From contig JACHMT010000005.1 of NCBI GenBank assembly GCA_014208095.1, positions 682,001 through 746,000 of the forward strand: a stretch of DNA of 64,000 bases. Direction: 5' to 3'. This DNA comes from Actinospineispora eucalypti (lineage in GTDB: Bacteria > Actinomycetota > Actinomycetes > Mycobacteriales > Pseudonocardiaceae). Below the pieces are notes generated by a model. The model was not told the origin of the DNA. It saw only the letters and a list, made by a program, of their open reading frames with translations, and searched no databases. The translations under genes were made by a program, and so were the position numbers. This document shows, one piece after another, positions 42,944 to 53,200 of this stretch (its first letter is position 1; every line of letters begins with the position of its first letter).

Positions 42944-44440
42944 GTGCGATTGAGCAACTCCCTGGAGCTCATGCTCGGCATCGGTGCCGCGGTGGTGTTG
43001 CTCGGCGTCGTGGCCGTGCGCGCCTCCGTCCGGGTCGGCCTGCCCTCGCTGCTGCTGTACCTCGGCATCGGGGTGCTGCTGGGCGAGTCGGTCCTGGGCG
43101 TGCAGTTCGAGAACGCGGCGCTCACCGAGTCGCTGGGGTTGGCCGCGCTGGTGCTGATCCTGGCCGAGGGCGGCCTGACCACCCGGTGGGCCCAGGTGCG
43201 GCCGGCGCTGGGCATCGGCGTCGCGCTGTCCACCGTGGCGGTCGCGGTGAGCATCGGGGTCACCGGCTTCGCACTGCACCTGCTGCTCGGGTTGGAGTGG
43301 CGCACCGCGTTCCTGTGGGGCGCGGTGCTCTCCTCCACCGATGCGGCGGCGGTGTTCAGCGTGCTGCGCGGGGTGGGCGTGCGGCGGCGGCTCTCCGGGG
43401 CGCTGGAGCTGGAGTCCGGGCTGAACGACGCCCCGGTGGTGATCGCGGTCCTGATGCTCGCCTCGCCGGACCCGCTGACCTGGTGGAGCCCGGCACTGGT
43501 GGTGTACGAGCTGGCCGCCGGCGGGCTGATCGGGCTGGCCTTCGGCTTCGGCGGCGCGTGGGCACTGCGCCGGGCCGCCCTGCCGGCCACCGGCCTCTAT
43601 CCGCTGGCCACGTTGGCGGTGTGCGTGCTGGGTTACGCCGCCGGACAGTCGGTCCATGCCTCCGGGTTGCTCGCCACCTACGCCGCCGCACTGGTGCTGG
43701 GCAACGTCAACCTGCCGCACCGGGCGGCGGTGCGGTCGTTCGCGGAGGGCACCGGGTGGCTGGCCCAGATCGGGTTGTTCGTGCTGTTGGGTCTCTACGC
43801 CTCGCCCGCCGCGCTGGGCCGTGCCCTGTTGCCCGCGCTGATCGCGGCCGCCGTGCTGCTGCTGCTCGCCCGCCCGCTGTCCGTGCTGGCGTCCGCGCTG
43901 CCGTTCCGGGTGCCCTGGCGGGAGCAGGCGTTCCTTTCCTGGTCCGGGCTGCGCGGCGCGGTGCCCATCGTGCTCGCGCTCATCGCGTTCACCCATGCCC
44001 CGGCCAGCGTGGACGCGGGACTGCTGGTGGACGTGGTGTTCGTGCTGGTCGTGCTGCTCACCCTGCTGCAGGGCACCACGCTGCCCTGGGTGGCCCGGCT
44101 GCTCGGCGTGGCCCGGTCCACCGAGCCGACCGAGGTGGAGGTGGACGCGGCCCCGCTGGACGAGCTGTCGGCCGACCTGCTGCAGGTGCGCATCCCGCTC
44201 GGGTCCAAGCTGCACGGCGTCTACCTGCGCGAGCTGCGGCTGCCGACGGGTGCCTCGGTGAGCCTGGTCGTCCGGGACGGCCAGGGGTTCACCCCGGTCC
44301 CGGACACCCGGCTGAAGGAGCGGGACCAGCTGCTGGTGGTGAGCACGACGTCGGCCCGGGAACGCACCGAGCAGCGCATTCGCGCGGTGGACCGGGCCGG
44401 CCGGCTGGCCCGGTGGCGCGGCGAGTCCGGCCGGTCCTAG
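42944..44440 (+). CDS. Cation/proton antiporter (CPA1 type) with C-terminal TrkA-C domain
   Basis: 498 residues with about twelve membrane helices and a cytoplasmic C-terminal domain (about 400-498). LLYLGIGVLLGESVLGV, AALVLILAEGGL, SSTDAAAVFSVLRG and ELESGLNDAPVVIAVLM are antiporter signatures; the STDAA and ND residues belong to the ion-binding core. The tail PLGSKLHGVYLRELRLPTGASVSLVVRDG and RDQLLVVST is a TrkA-C/RCK_C domain, as in K+/H+ antiporters of the CvrA/NhaP2 type. The ion specificity is inferred. Start is GTG at 42944. Confidence 0.87.
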   Translation: MRLSNSLELMLGIGAAVVLLGVVAVRASVRVGLPSLLLYLGIGVLLGESVLGVQFENAALTESLGLAALVLILAEGGLTTRWAQVRPALGIGVALSTVAVAVSIGVTGFALHLLLGLEWRTAFLWGAVLSSTDAAAVFSVLRGVGVRRRLSGALELESGLNDAPVVIAVLMLASPDPLTWWSPALVVYELAAGGLIGLAFGFGGAWALRRAALPATGLYPLATLAVCVLGYAAGQSVHASGLLATYAAALVLGNVNLPHRAAVRSFAEGTGWLAQIGLFVLLGLYASPAALGRALLPALIAAAVLLLLARPLSVLASALPFRVPWREQAFLSWSGLRGAVPIVLALIAFTHAPASVDAGLLVDVVFVLVVLLTLLQGTTLPWVARLLGVARSTEPTEVEVDAAPLDELSADLLQVRIPLGSKLHGVYLRELRLPTGASVSLVVRDGQGFTPVPDTRLKERDQLLVVSTTSARERTEQRIRAVDRAGRLARWRGESGRS

Positions 44441-44492
44441 ACAATGGGGAGCATCCGGCGGGCGAGGGGTTCGATCAGGGAGCGGGGTCCAG

Positions 44493-45188
44493 GTGGATGA
44501 ATCGCAAGGCGGACGACGAGTTCATAGCGAAGCTATGGGCGAGGAGGACAACGCCGCGAGGCATCTGCCTGGGCGCCGCGAGCCGGACCCCTCGCCCGCC
44601 GGACGCTCTAGCCTGACCCTGCCGTCCGTGTGGGACACCGGCTACGACGAGACCGATCCGGAGGAATCTCCGGCGCGGCCCCGGCGGGTGCTCCTGCTGG
44701 CGGCCATCGCGCTGAGCGTGCTGGCCGTCGACCTGGTCACGAAGATCATCGCGGTGCGCGAGCTGGAGTGGCGCGAGCCGATGCCGATCCTGGACGGCCT
44801 GGTCTACCTGCAGCTGGTGCGCAACCCCGGCGCGGCGTTCGGCATGGCCACCGGGATGACCTGGCTGCTCACCCTGATCGCGGTCGGCGTGGTGGTGGCG
44901 ATCATCCGGGCGGCGGGGCGGCTGCGCTCGCGGGGCTGGGCGGTGGCGCTCGGCCTGGTGCTCGGCGGTGCGCTGGGCAACCTGGGGGACCGGATGTTCC
45001 GGTACCCGGGGGTGCTGCGCGGCTGGGTGGTGGACTTCGTCTCGCTGTTCGCGCCGGACGGGCGGGTCTGGCCGGTGTTCAACGCGGCCGACTCGGCGAT
45101 CTGCCTGGGTGGCGTGCTGCTGGTGCTGCTGGCGTTGTTCGGCCGGGAGCTGGACGGAACCCGGCACGGGCGGGCCGAGGATGAGTGA
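44493..45188 (+). CDS. lspA: Lipoprotein signal peptidase
   Basis: Membrane aspartic protease (signal peptidase II) that removes lipoprotein signal peptides after lipidation. From GTG at 44493 it has 231 residues, with a 65-residue cytoplasmic N-terminal extension and four membrane helices. Catalytic aspartates lie in GNLGDRMFRYPGVLRGWVVDFV and in FNAADSAICLG. NPGAAFGM is also conserved. ATG at 44535 is an alternative start, overlapping the palindrome CATAGC-gaa-GCTATG (44522-44536). The stop overlaps rluD by 8 bp. Confidence 0.93.
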   Translation: MDESQGGRRVHSEAMGEEDNAARHLPGRREPDPSPAGRSSLTLPSVWDTGYDETDPEESPARPRRVLLLAAIALSVLAVDLVTKIIAVRELEWREPMPILDGLVYLQLVRNPGAAFGMATGMTWLLTLIAVGVVVAIIRAAGRLRSRGWAVALGLVLGGALGNLGDRMFRYPGVLRGWVVDFVSLFAPDGRVWPVFNAADSAICLGGVLLVLLALFGRELDGTRHGRAEDE

Positions 45189-46116
45189 CACGCGGACCGT
45201 GCCGGTGCCCGAGGGGCTGGACGGTATGCGGGTGGACGCCGGCCTCTCCCGGATGCTCGGGCTCTCCCGGGGCGTGGTGGCCGACCTGGCCGAGGACGGC
45301 CAGGTGCTGTCCGGTGGAAGGCCGCTCGGCAAGTCCGACCGGCTGGTCGCGGGCAGCTGGCTGGAGGTCACGCTGCCCGCGCCGAAGGCGGCGCCACCGC
45401 CCGCGCCGGCCGAGCCGGTGGCCGGGCTCAAACGGCTGTACGAGGACGACGACATCGTCGTGGTGGACAAGCCGCTGGGCGTGGCCGCGCATCCCAGCCA
45501 CGGCTGGACCGGCCCGACGGTGACCGGCGGTGTGGCCGCCCTCGGCGTGAGCCTGGCCAGCTCCGGCCCCGCCGAACGACAGGGTGTGGTGCACCGGCTG
45601 GACGCGGGCACCACCGGCGTGATGGTGCTGGCCAAGTCCGAGCCCGCGTACCGCGCGCTGAAGGCCGCGTTCAAGGAGCGCACCGTGACCAAGCGCTACC
45701 ACGCCGTGGTGCAGGGGCACCCGGACCCGTCGCGCGGCACCATCGACGCGCCCATCGACCGGCACCCCCGCAGCGACTGGCGGTTCGCGGTGGTGGCCGG
45801 CGGCAAGCCCAGCGTGACCCACTACGACCTGCTCGAGGCGTTCCCGGCGGCCAGCCTGTTGGACATCACCCTGGAGACGGGCCGCACCCATCAGATCCGG
45901 GTGCACATGTCGGCGCTGCGCCACCCCTGCGTCGGAGACACCACCTACGGCGCCGACCCCGCGCTGGCCGCCCGGCTGGGCCTGACCCGGCAGTGGCTGC
46001 ATGCCCGCCAGCTCGGGTTCGCGCACCCGGCGGACGGGCGCGGGGTGGAGTTCACCAGCGAGTATCCGGCGGACCTGCAGCACGCGCTGGACCAGTTGCG
46101 GGCGGATGCCGGCTGA
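45181..46116 (+). CDS. rluD: RluA-family pseudouridine synthase (RluD-type)
   Basis: RNA-modifying enzyme converting uridine to pseudouridine, probably in 23S rRNA. 311 residues. An N-terminal S4-like RNA-binding domain (about 1-65) is followed by the catalytic domain with DDDIVVVDKPLGVAAHP, VVHRLDAGTTGVMVLAKS (Asp of HRLD catalytic), KRYHAVVQG and LETGRTHQIRVHM. ATG at 45181 lies within lspA. The lspA-rluD pair is conserved in bacteria. The exact target uridines cannot be read here. Confidence 0.93.
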   Translation: MSDTRTVPVPEGLDGMRVDAGLSRMLGLSRGVVADLAEDGQVLSGGRPLGKSDRLVAGSWLEVTLPAPKAAPPPAPAEPVAGLKRLYEDDDIVVVDKPLGVAAHPSHGWTGPTVTGGVAALGVSLASSGPAERQGVVHRLDAGTTGVMVLAKSEPAYRALKAAFKERTVTKRYHAVVQGHPDPSRGTIDAPIDRHPRSDWRFAVVAGGKPSVTHYDLLEAFPAASLLDITLETGRTHQIRVHMSALRHPCVGDTTYGADPALAARLGLTRQWLHARQLGFAHPADGRGVEFTSEYPADLQHALDQLRADAG

Positions 46117-46900
46117 CCGGCCCCGTTGGTCGCGGCCGCCCCGGCCGCCCCAGCCGGCCCGGTCGCCCCGGTTGGCGCGAGTGGCGCGGGTGGCCCGGTG
46201 GGTGGCGTTGGTCGCGGTCACCGGGCTGCTCGGCCTGGCCCTGCTGGGGTTCCTGCGGGACGGCCCGCTGCGCGGCCTGATCGGCCCGGACCGGCCGGCA
46301 CGCTCCACCGACGCGGTCCGGTTGGGGCCCGAACCGGGCCAGTCCGTAAGCGCTTACCTGGCCGGGTTGCCGGCGCGGCTGCCCCCGCCCGGTGGCCCGG
46401 AGGTGCCGGCCCTGGTCCAGTTCGCCGAGTCCCTGGACGCGCCGTCGGTGTCCCGGCTGGTCGCCGGTGCGCGGCTGGCCAGCGCGGTGTTCCGGGTGCC
46501 CCTGCCCCGGGTGCAGACCGCGCTGCGCTTCCAGCCGCTGTCCCCGGTGGACCTGCCCGACCCGGCCGCCGCCGAGGCGCGCCGACTGGCGCTGGGCCAG
46601 GCGGCGGCGGCTCGGGAGGCCGAGTCGGCCGCGCGCCGGCTGACCGGCCGGTCGGCCGAGGTGGCCCGCTACGAGGCCGGCGCGCTGGACGCCTCGGCGC
46701 CCTGCCGCTGCGTGCTGGCCGTGCTGGTGGTGGGGGACCGGACCGCCCTGGAGACCGTGGCCGCCCGCCCCGGCGTGCGTGCCGTGGACGCCGCCCCCGC
46801 CGACACCCCCGTCACCGCCGTAGCCCTCGCGCCGCTCCTCCCCGAACAAACCAACACAGCCGCCCCCGTCCCCGACGACGGTCCGGTCCCCGGGGGCTGA
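46106..46900 (+). CDS. Hypothetical membrane-anchored protein
   Basis: 264 residues from ATG at 46106, overlapping rluD by 11 bp. A basic Pro/Arg-rich cytoplasmic N-terminus (1-27) precedes one membrane helix (about 30-50, WVALVAVTGLLGLALLGFL). The extracytoplasmic part has Ala-rich helical segments (AAAEARRLALGQAAAAREAESAARRL) and ends in a Pro-rich tail. A Cys pair (APCRCVLAVLVVG) is present. I recognise no family. Its overlap with rluD suggests co-translation. Confidence 0.7.
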   Translation: MPADRPRWSRPPRPPQPARSPRLARVARVARWVALVAVTGLLGLALLGFLRDGPLRGLIGPDRPARSTDAVRLGPEPGQSVSAYLAGLPARLPPPGGPEVPALVQFAESLDAPSVSRLVAGARLASAVFRVPLPRVQTALRFQPLSPVDLPDPAAAEARRLALGQAAAAREAESAARRLTGRSAEVARYEAGALDASAPCRCVLAVLVVGDRTALETVAARPGVRAVDAAPADTPVTAVALAPLLPEQTNTAAPVPDDGPVPGG

Positions 46901-46925
46901 CGGCGGTCCCGGATCGGTCGCGTTT

Positions 46926-46938
46926 CATGGTCACCATG
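46926..46938. repeat. CATGGTCACCATG palindrome between convergent genes
   Basis: A 6+1+6 perfect palindrome in the 100-bp gap between the hypothetical gene and the convergent hydrolase gene. The same core (CATGGTGACCATG) occurs downstream of dnaE at 54020-54032, and related sequences in the ftsZ-pgeF gap. Confidence 0.6.
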
Positions 46939-47001
46939 GCATGAGGGAAGGCGCGGCCGTCACCGTACGTAGCCACCGCTGAACGCAACCGACCGGGGCG
47001 G

Positions 47002-47859
47002 TCAGGGGGCGGCCAGGAGGGAGGGGCGGTTGGCCGGGCCGATGGGGCGCGGAGCGGTGCCGAAGCGGCCGGCGGCGATGGCGGCCAACGCGCGCAGCGT
47101 GACGCTGTCCGGGGCGAAGTAGCCGTCGTGCCCGCGTACGCCGGCCGTGGGCAGCGGGCGCGCGCCGAACTCGCGCTCGGCCGGGTCGGGGCCGTGGCCC
47201 CAGTCGCCGATCCGGATGTGCGGCACCCAGCGGATCCAGTCGTCCTCGGCGGTGCCGGCCCACACCCGGGCCCGGGTGTGCAGGTCGGCGACGTGGTCGG
47301 CGCGCACCCCCGGGCTGGCCAGGAGCGCGAGATCGTCCACCGGCAGCCCGGCCGCGGCCAGTCCGCACACCGTGGTGCCGTAGCTGTGGCAGATCACGCC
47401 GATGGTGGCGCCGGGCACCGCCCGCGCGCGCAACCGGCCGACGAAGGCGCGCAGCGCGGCCGCGCCCTGGCGTGCCCGGTCGCCGCCGACCGCGTCCAGG
47501 TTCAGCCGGGACGGCGGCCGGTAGCCCAGCCAGGCGATGACCGCGGTGTCCGGGGCCAGCCCCCGCACCGCCTGCGCCATGCCGAACGGTCGCCGCTCGG
47601 GCCGCCCGGGTTCGTCGAAGGTGCCGAGGTTGATGCCCACCCCCGGCACGATGACGGCGATGTGCCGGGCGCGCGAAGGGTCGCCGAGCGCGACCACCGC
47701 ACGGCCGGAACCCGTCGGGTCCAGCTCCATCACCCGCTGGCTGGCCCACCGGGGCGGGGCCGGTGACGCCGCCGGACCCGGGCGGGCCGGCGCCGCCTGG
47801 GCGACCGGCATGAACAGCAGCCCGAGCAGGGCGGTGGCGAACAGCGCGACCATCTTCAC
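47002..47859 (-). CDS. Secreted alpha/beta hydrolase (DUF1023 type)
   Basis: Serine hydrolase-like protein exported by a signal peptide. I use GTG at 47859 (285 residues) because TAGCGT lies 8 nt upstream as a leaderless -10 and the signal peptide (MVALFATALLGLLFMPVAQA) then starts near the N-terminus; starts up to 47940 are possible. The mature part has VIVPGVGINLGTFDEP, the nucleophile elbow VICHSYGTT (GxSxG-like HSYG) and a late HDGYF with candidate catalytic His. DUF1023 proteins are common in actinomycetes; substrates are unknown. Confidence 0.82.
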   Translation of the reverse strand: MKMVALFATALLGLLFMPVAQAAPARPGPAASPAPPRWASQRVMELDPTGSGRAVVALGDPSRARHIAVIVPGVGINLGTFDEPGRPERRPFGMAQAVRGLAPDTAVIAWLGYRPPSRLNLDAVGGDRARQGAAALRAFVGRLRARAVPGATIGVICHSYGTTVCGLAAAGLPVDDLALLASPGVRADHVADLHTRARVWAGTAEDDWIRWVPHIRIGDWGHGPDPAEREFGARPLPTAGVRGHDGYFAPDSVTLRALAAIAAGRFGTAPRPIGPANRPSLLAAP

Positions 47860-47977
47860 GATCGCGGACGCTATGGAGACTACCCGAGCAAGATCATCAT
47901 TCCCGGGTAGCCAGTTCCGGCGGTTACCTGGGTACTGCAAAGCTCATGTCGGGGTAGCTCCAACGGGTTACGGGGAA

Positions 47978-48661
47978 TCAACTGCCCGGGGAGACTAGTC
48001 CACACTCGTAAGCGACAATCACGGCCTGTGCCCTGTCCCGCAGGCCGAGCTTGGTCAACATGCGGCTGACGTGCGTTTTCACCGTTTGTTCCGCCAGAAC
48101 GAACTCGGCGGCGATCTCCGCGTTCGACATGCCCCGGGCAATGAGGCCGAGCACCTCGGTCTCCCGGGGGGTCAGCTCGCGCAGCGCGTCCGGCCGGCTC
48201 CAGCCGGGCCGCTCGGCCGGTTGGGCGCGCACGAAGTCGGCGATCAGCCGCTTGGTCACCGAGGGCGCGAGCAGCGCGTCCCCGGCGGCGACCACGCGCA
48301 CCGCGTCCAGCAGCTCGCTGGCCGGGGCGTGCTTGAGCAGGAACCCGCTGGCCCCGGCGCGCAGGGCCGCGTAGACGTACTCGTCCAGGTCGAAGGTGGT
48401 CAGCATCAGCACCCGGGGCGCGCCCGACGCGTCGTCCAGGATCTGCCTGGTGGCGGCCAGCCCGTCCAGCTCGGGCATGCGCACGTCCATCAGCACCACG
48501 TCCGGGCCGTTCCCCGCCGAGCGCAGCGCGCGCACCCGGGCCACCGCCTCCCGCCCGTTCGCCGCCGCGCCCACCACCTGGATGTCCGGCTGCGCGTCCA
48601 GCAGCGCGCCGAACCCCTCGCGCACCATGTTCTGGTCGTCGGCCAGCAGTACCCGGATCAC
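47978..48661 (-). CDS. NarL/LuxR-type response regulator
   Basis: 227 residues from GTG at 48661, overlapping the kinase stop by 4 bp; GTG at 48670 is an alternative. The receiver domain has VLLADDQNMVREGF, the phosphorylation aspartate in VLMDVRMPELDG (about residue 56), TTF and LLKHAP (Lys). The C-terminal LuxR helix-turn-helix is ELTPRETEVLGLIARGMSNAEIA followed by EQTVKTHVSRMLTKLGLRDR. It is the output half of a two-component pair with the upstream kinase. Confidence 0.93.
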   Translation of the reverse strand: MIRVLLADDQNMVREGFGALLDAQPDIQVVGAAANGREAVARVRALRSAGNGPDVVLMDVRMPELDGLAATRQILDDASGAPRVLMLTTFDLDEYVYAALRAGASGFLLKHAPASELLDAVRVVAAGDALLAPSVTKRLIADFVRAQPAERPGWSRPDALRELTPRETEVLGLIARGMSNAEIAAEFVLAEQTVKTHVSRMLTKLGLRDRAQAVIVAYECGLVSPGS

Positions 48662-49913
48662 GCCCGCCACGGCAGCACCGCCCGCACCGTGAACCCGCCG
48701 TCCGGGTCCGGCCCGGCGGCCAGCTCGCCACCGTGCAGCGCGGCCCGCTCGCGCATGCCGGCCAGGCCGTGCCCACCGCCCGGGGCCGGCCGGGTGCGCT
48801 CCGCGCCGGGGCCGGACCGGACCACCAGCTCCAGCCCGCCGGCGGTGTGCCGCAGGCTCACCGCGGTCGGCGCGCCGGGGGCGTGCTTGCGCGCGTTGGT
48901 GAGCGCCTCCTGGGCGATCCGGTAGGTGGACAGCCCGACCGCCCGGGGAACCCGGTCCAGCCCGTCGTCCAGGGTGGCGGTCACCGCCAGCCCGGCCGCC
49001 CTGGCCCGTTCCACCAGTTCGGTCACCTGCTCCAGCGAGGGCTGCGGGGCGAGATCGGCGGCGTCGCCGGACTCGGTGGTCCGCAGCACGCCGAGCAGGC
49101 CCTGCATGTCGGCCATGGCTGCCCGGGCGGCCGCGCCGATCTCCGCGATCTCGGCCTGGCCGGCCTCGTTCAGCCCGGTCAGCCGGTACGGCGCCGTCTC
49201 GCAGCGCACGGCGATCATCGACATGTGGTGGGCGACCACGTCATGCATCTCCCTGGCGATCCGCGCCCGCTCGGCCATGGCGCCCCGTTCGGCCTGGGCC
49301 TGCGCCACCTTGGCCTGCTCGCGGGCCAGCGCCCGCCGGGAGTTCAGCCGTGCGCCGATGCTCGCCCCGACCAGCAGCGGCACCAGCATGCCGCCCACGG
49401 AGAGACCGAGGTGGCCCAGGTCCACCGGCCACGGGGTGAGCAGGCTCAGCGCGACCAGCACCAGCAGCCCCACGCCGCCGACCGCGACCGCGTCCGCCCC
49501 GGAGCGGCCCGGTCGCCCGATGCCGGCCAGCAGCAGGGCCGGCACCCACAGGCACCACTCCACGCCTCCAGCGGCGGCACCGGGGGCGCCGGGGGCGGGA
49601 CCAGGAACGGGAGGACCAACAGCCACAGGGTGACCAGCCGCCACCCGTCCAGCGGGCGCCGTCCGGCCAGGGCGAGGCCGGCGATCAGCGGCAGCATCAG
49701 CAGGAAGGCCACCCCGCCGACCATCCGGCGACTGTCGTTGAGCTCGGCGCCGGCCGCGCTGATGCACACGATCACCGCGTACAGGCCGGTCAGCCAGGGC
49801 AGCCGGCGGCGCAGCCGGGGCGGCCCGAACTGCTCCGGGCCGGGCCAGAGCACCCCGCCCAGCGCCAGCGCGCCGGACCGGAGCAGCCGTTTCGCCCGGT
49901 CGGAGTCGATCAC
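48658..49913 (-). CDS. NarL-type sensor histidine kinase, reading frame interrupted
   Basis: The N-terminal membrane part reads in one frame from GTG at 49913 (MIDSDRAKRLLRSGALALGG, several helices, to VPPPAPPVPPLEA). The rest, from about 49563 (VEWCLWVPALLLAGIG), reads in another frame to the stop at 48658. Joining them needs one extra base (or removal of two) somewhere about 49560-49615, where two G5 runs lie (49582-49586 and 49591-49595). The kinase core is intact: the HisKA_3 histidine in RIAREMHDVVAHHMSMIAV, and the ATPase region ALTNARKHAPGAP plus GGGHGLAGMRERA. A TAGCAT box lies 6 nt before the GTG. Either a sequencing error or a real frameshift. Confidence 0.8.
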
Positions 49914-50261
49914 CGTTCGATGCTATGCGCAGCCGTCCGGCCGCCGCATGCACCCGCGGGCCCGATCCGGGTGATACCCCGGTATCGGACTAGAACTATT
50001 GTTCGATGAACGGCTACGATGAGGTGGTCGTGCCGCATACCATCGATCTGTGCTTGACGGTTTCACCTCGGCCGCGACACGCCGGGCCGGGGATGAGCTG
50101 TGGGTTTCCGGCGACCCCCGCCCGGTGCCGCGAGCTCCGCGCCGACGGGATTAGATTGGGCGTCTTCAACGCGTCAGAGGCCACGACCGGCGGGGTGCGG
50201 CGCGCGGGTTTCCGGTCGATCCGGCCGGCCCGGCGAGCGGTGATCCTACGGGGAGGGAGCG
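49914..50261. promoter_or_regulatory. Divergent region between the kinase gene and dnaE, with an SOS-box-like palindrome (49991-50006)
   Basis: TAGAACTATTGTTCGA at 49991-50006 differs by one base from the actinobacterial/Bacillus LexA consensus TCGAAC-N4-GTTCGA. A second palindrome, GATACC-cc-GGTATC, is at 49973-49986, closer to the kinase promoter (TAGCAT at 49920-49925, minus strand). No gene is seen in the remaining sequence; a frame opening with ATG at 50006 runs out of frame into dnaE and is not accepted. The dnaE ribosome site GGGGAGGGAG is at about 50250. Confidence 0.6.
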
Positions 50262-53200
50262 GTGTCCATGCCCCGTGCGGGAGTCGGCGGTTCTGTCGGC
50301 ACAGACAGTTTCGTGCACCTGCACACGCACACCGAGTTCTCCATGCTCGACGGTGCCGCGCGGCTGGACGACCTGTTCAAAGAGGCCGCGCGGATGGAGA
50401 TGCCCGCGCTGGCGATGACCGACCACGGCAACGTGTACGGGGCGTACGAGTTCTGGCGCAAGGCCAAGGCGCACGGGGTCAAGCCGATCATCGGCATGGA
50501 GGGCTACCTCTCGCCGGGCTCCCGGCACGAGCGCAAGCGGGCCACCCTGGGTGGGCAGGTGGTGAGCGACGACAACCCCGGCGAGATGTACACCCACATG
50601 ACCCTGCTGGCCGAGAACACCCAGGGCATGCACAACCTCTTCCGGCTCTCCAGCCTGGCGTCGCTCGAGGGGTACTACTACAAGCCCCGCATGGACCGGG
50701 AGCTGCTGGAGACCTACGGCAAGGGGATCATCGCCACCACCGGCTGCCCGTCCGGCGAGGTGGCCCGGCTGCTCCAGCAGGACCGGTTCGCCGACGCCTG
50801 CCAGGCCGCCTCCGACTACCGGGACATCTTCGGGCGGGACAACTTCTTCTGCGAGCTGATGGACCACGGCATCGAGATCGAGAAGCGGGTCCAGGAGGAC
50901 CTCTTCCGGTTGAAGAAGCTGCTGGACCTGCCCGGCCTGGCCACCAACGACCTGCACTACACCTACGCCGAGGACGCCAAGGCGCACGAGGTGCTGCTGT
51001 GCGTGCAGACCGGCAAGACGCTGGCCGACCCGAACCGGTTCAAGTTCGACGCCACCGACTTCTACCTGAAGTCGCCGAGGGAGATGCGCGAGCAGTGGGA
51101 CCCGCAGTTCCCGGAGGCCTGTGACAACACCCTGCTGATCGCCGAGCGGGTGGACGTCGGGTTCACCGAGGGACAGGACCTGATGCCCCGGGCTCCCGTC
51201 CCCGAGGGGGAGACCGAGGAGTCCTGGCTGATCAAGGAGGTCGAGCGCGGGCTGCACCAGCGGTTCCCCAACGGGATCACCGAGCAGTACCGCAAGCAGG
51301 CCGACTACGAGGTCTCGATCATCATCCAGATGGGGTTCCCCGGGTACTTCCTGGTGACCGCCGACCTCATCCAGCACGCCAAGTCGGTCGGCATCCGGTG
51401 CGGCCCCGGCCGGGGCAGCGCGGCCGGCTCGCTGGTCGCCTACGTGCTGGGCATCACCGACCTGGACCCCATCCAGCACAAGCTGATCTTCGAGCGGTTC
51501 CTCAACCCCGAGCGCATCTCGATGCCCGACATCGACATGGACTTCGACGAACGTCGGCGCGGCGAGATGATCCGCTACACCACGGAGAAGTACGGCGAGG
51601 ACCGGATCGCGCAGATCATCACCTACTCCACGATCAAGGCCAAGGCCGCGATCAAGGACTCGGCGCGGGTGCTGTTCGGCCAGCCCGGCTACTCGGTGGC
51701 GGACCGCATCTCCAAGGCCATGCCGCCCGCGGTGATGGGCAAGGACATCCCGCTGTCCGGCATCTTCGACCCGAGCCACAAGCGCTACTCCGAGGCCATG
51801 GAGGTGCGCGCGCTCTACGAGTCGGACGCACAGGTCAAGGAGATCATCGACACCGCGCGGGGCCTGGAGGGGCTGAAGCGGCAGTGGGGTGTGCACGCCG
51901 CCGGCGTGATCATGTCCAGCAAGCCGCTGCTGGACGTCATCCCGATCCAGCGCCGGGAGGCCGACGGCGCCATCATCACGCAGTTCGACATGGGCGCCTG
52001 CGAGACGCTCGGGCTGCTCAAGATGGACTTCCTGGGCCTGCGCAACCTGACCATCATCGACGACGCGCTGGAGAACATCGAGCTCAACGGCAAGCCCAAG
52101 CTGGTCATCGAGGACGTCGCGCTGGACGACCCGACGACCTACGAACTGCTGGCCCGGGGGGACACGCTGGGCGTGTTCCAGCTGGACGGCGGGCCGATGC
52201 GGGACCTGCTGCGCCGGATGGCGCCCACCGAGTTCGACGACATCTCCGCCGTCGGCGCGCTCTACCGGCCCGGCCCGATGGGCGCCAACGCGCACAACGA
52301 CTACGCCGACCGCAAGAACAAGCGGCAAGAGGTCACGCCGATCCACCCCGAGCTGGCCGAGCCGCTGAAGGACATCCTGGGCGAGACCTACGGCCTGATC
52401 GTCTACCAGGAACAGGTCATGGCGATCGCGCAGAAGCTGGCCGGGTACACGCTCGGCAAAGCGGACCTGCTGCGCCGCGCGATGGGCAAGAAGAAGAAGG
52501 AGATCCTCGACAAGGAGTACGAGGGTTTCGCCCAGGGCATGAAGGACCACGGGTACTCGGCCGCCGCGGTGAAGACGCTGTGGGACATCCTGCTGCCCTT
52601 CTCCGACTACGCGTTCAACCGCGCGCACTCGGCCGCCTACGGCGTGGTGTCCTACTGGACCGCCTACCTGAAGGCCAACTACCCGGCCGAGTACATGGCC
52701 GCCGTGCTCACCAGTGTCCGGGACGACAAGGACAAGGCCGCCGTCTACCTGGCGGAATGCCGCAAGATGGGCATCACCGTGCTGCCCCCGGACGTGAACG
52801 AGTCGGTGCGCAACTTCGCCCCGGTCGGCGCCGACATCCGGTTCGGCCTCGGCGCCATCCGCAACGTCGGCTTCAACGTGGTCGACGCGATCGTCGCGGC
52901 GCGCAAGGAGAAGGGGGACTTCTCCGACTTCTCCGACTTCCTGCGCAAGGTCGACGCGGTGGTCTGCAACAAGAAGGTCATCGAATCGCTGATCAAGGCC
53001 GGCGCGTTCGACTCGCTCGGCCACCCGCGAAAGGGCCTGCTGCTGGTACACGCGGACGCCATCGACTCGGTGATGAGCACCAAGAAGGCCGCGTCGATGG
53101 GGCAGTTCGACCTGTTCGGCTCGATGGAGGGCGGGGCGGACAGCCAGGACATCGGCGGCGTGTTCGACATCCCGGTGCCCGACGAGCACTGGGACAGCAA

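Noticed and set aside
50006..51124. Open frame starting with ATG next to the SOS-box-like site
   Set aside because: It continues in a wrong frame through dnaE and becomes Arg/Gly/Pro-rich; only the first 20 codons are unusual, too little to call a gene.
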